Notes under the pieces: model-generated
Told to the model about the DNA's origin: nothing
Database searches by the model: none
Seen by the model: the letters and a program-made list of their open reading frames with translations, nothing else
Program-made: the position numbers and the translations under genes
From: Bacteroidales bacterium UBA5621
GTDB lineage: Bacteria > Bacteroidota > Bacteroidia > Bacteroidales > VadinHA17
Reading direction: 5' to 3'
Length of the DNA: 7,465 bases
Assembly (NCBI GenBank): GCA_002424525.1
Contig: DIKJ01000237.1
Coordinates: forward strand, 1 to 7,465
Shown here: positions 6,658-7,465 of the stretch, piece after piece
Position numbering within the stretch: the stretch's first letter is position 1
Layout of the letters: each line of letters begins with the position of its first letter

Positions 6658-7465
6658 ATGGACTCTCCGCTTTTATCCGTTTGTCTTATTACCTATAACC
6701 AGGCTCCCTACATCAGGCAGGCAATTGACAGTATTCTCATGCAGAATATTAGTTTTAGCTGGGAGCTGATAATTGCAGATGACTTCTCTGTTGACGGCAC
6801 AAGGGAGACGGCTGCCAGCTATGCCAGCGAGTATCCCGGACTTATTAAGCTAATCCTTCAGAAAAAAAATGTCGGTGCCACTCTGAACTGGATCGAATTG
6901 ATGTGTACAGCAAGTGGGAAATACATTGCCTACCTGGAGGGAGATGATTTTTGGACCGAATCTGATAAATTGCAGAAGTCTGTTGATTTTCTTGAGCAAA
7001 ATCCTTCCTATTCGCTTGTCTGCACTGATTATGGAGTCATGGATCAATCAACGGGCAGGGTTACGGAAAACTATTTGCGACGAAACTATGACCTTACCAC
7101 GGAGAAGGATGTTCTGTTAAGGGAGTACATGTTCAGCCGCCATGCTATCAGGTCACTGACAGCCGTTATGCGGGGCAGTGACGTCAGGGCTTACTTCGGG
7201 GAGACAGACTCTCGGATAACTCACAGCAGTGCGGCAGGTGACCTGCCGTTGTGGTTATTTATAATGAGTATCAGCAAGGTGCGCTTTTTACCGATCAGCA
7301 CCGCAATGTACAGAGTCAATCCCGGGACGGGGAGCCGGCCGGAAAGCATTCATAAGAGAAAGCAATTCCGGGACGGGATCTGTGAAATACTTGAATACTA
7401 TATCGATAAGAATAACCTTCCTGATAGATTCAGGCGAAAACTAAAGCTTCAAAGGACTATCGATG
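6658..7465 (+). CDS. Glycosyltransferase family 2, 3' end cut by the window
   Basis: The frame is open for 269 codons from the ATG at 6658 to the window edge with no stop, so the C-terminus is missing. It begins LLSVCLITYNQAPYIRQAI, the typical GT2 first strand and helix. The nucleotide-binding acid motif is ADDFSVDGT (40-48), the metal-binding DXD region is YLEGDDFW (92-99), and GDLPLWL (194-200) is in the position of the acceptor-site acidic/aromatic motif. The GT-A domain appears complete within the visible part. An in-frame GTG at 6640 could add six residues but overlaps the methyltransferase, and the ATG gives the normal GT2 N-terminus. The enzyme probably adds one sugar to the lipid-linked repeat unit at the cytoplasmic face of the membrane. 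Donor and linkage are unknown. Confidence 0.9.
   Translation, partial: MDSPLLSVCLITYNQAPYIRQAIDSILMQNISFSWELIIADDFSVDGTRETAASYASEYPGLIKLILQKKNVGATLNWIELMCTASGKYIAYLEGDDFWTESDKLQKSVDFLEQNPSYSLVCTDYGVMDQSTGRVTENYLRRNYDLTTEKDVLLREYMFSRHAIRSLTAVMRGSDVRAYFGETDSRITHSSAAGDLPLWLFIMSISKVRFLPISTAMYRVNPGTGSRPESIHKRKQFRDGICEILEYYIDKNNLPDRFRRKLKLQRTID

Noticed and set aside
1..7465. Search for CRISPR arrays, insertion-sequence ends, tRNA genes and defence systems
   Set aside because: No direct-repeat/spacer pattern, transposase, terminal inverted repeats or tRNA-like folds were seen. All eight substantial genes, seven complete and one cut at the 3' end, fit polysaccharide biosynthesis.

Overview
The window is part of a surface-polysaccharide (O-antigen or capsule type) biosynthesis locus from a Gram-negative bacterium. 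The best guess is an uncultured member of the Bacteroidota. This rests on moderate GC, a TAnnTTTG -7-like box ahead of the first complete gene, weak or absent Shine-Dalgarno sequences at most starts, and a WbqC-family gene in the cluster. No rRNA, tRNA or other strong taxonomic marker is present, so the assignment is tentative. All genes lie on the + strand.

Layout. Bases 1-27 look like the last codons of an upstream gene whose C-terminus resembles extended SDR nucleotide-sugar enzymes such as RmlB. A 159-bp leader (28-186) follows, with a T6 run, a possible Bacteroidota -7 box and a short AT-rich palindrome. Then comes a tightly packed series: a Wzx-type flippase with a TTG start (187-1659), a DegT/VioA-like sugar aminotransferase (1656-2777), a WbqC-family protein (2774-3478), two tandem cytoplasmic paralogues with a five-bladed beta-propeller, GH43/GH32/GH130-like signature (3478-4449 and 4466-5431), a GNAT acetyltransferase (5428-5877), a SAM-dependent methyltransferase (5913-6653) and a GT2 glycosyltransferase cut by the window end (6658 onward). 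Junctions overlap by 4, 4, 1 and 4 bp or are separated by 16, 35 and 4 bp, so one transcript with translational coupling is likely.

How the genes may work together (inference). A 4-keto-6-deoxy nucleotide sugar, plausibly made by RmlA/RmlB encoded upstream, would be aminated by the DegT enzyme to a 4-amino-4,6-dideoxy sugar. The GNAT protein, and perhaps WbqC, would acylate the amine. The methyltransferase may decorate a sugar, the GT2 enzyme would add a residue to the lipid-linked repeat unit, and the flippase would export it.

The two propeller proteins have no obvious place in this scheme. They look like glycosidase or phosphorylase folds but lack signal peptides and sit in the middle of a biosynthetic operon, which makes them the most promising candidates for an undescribed activity.
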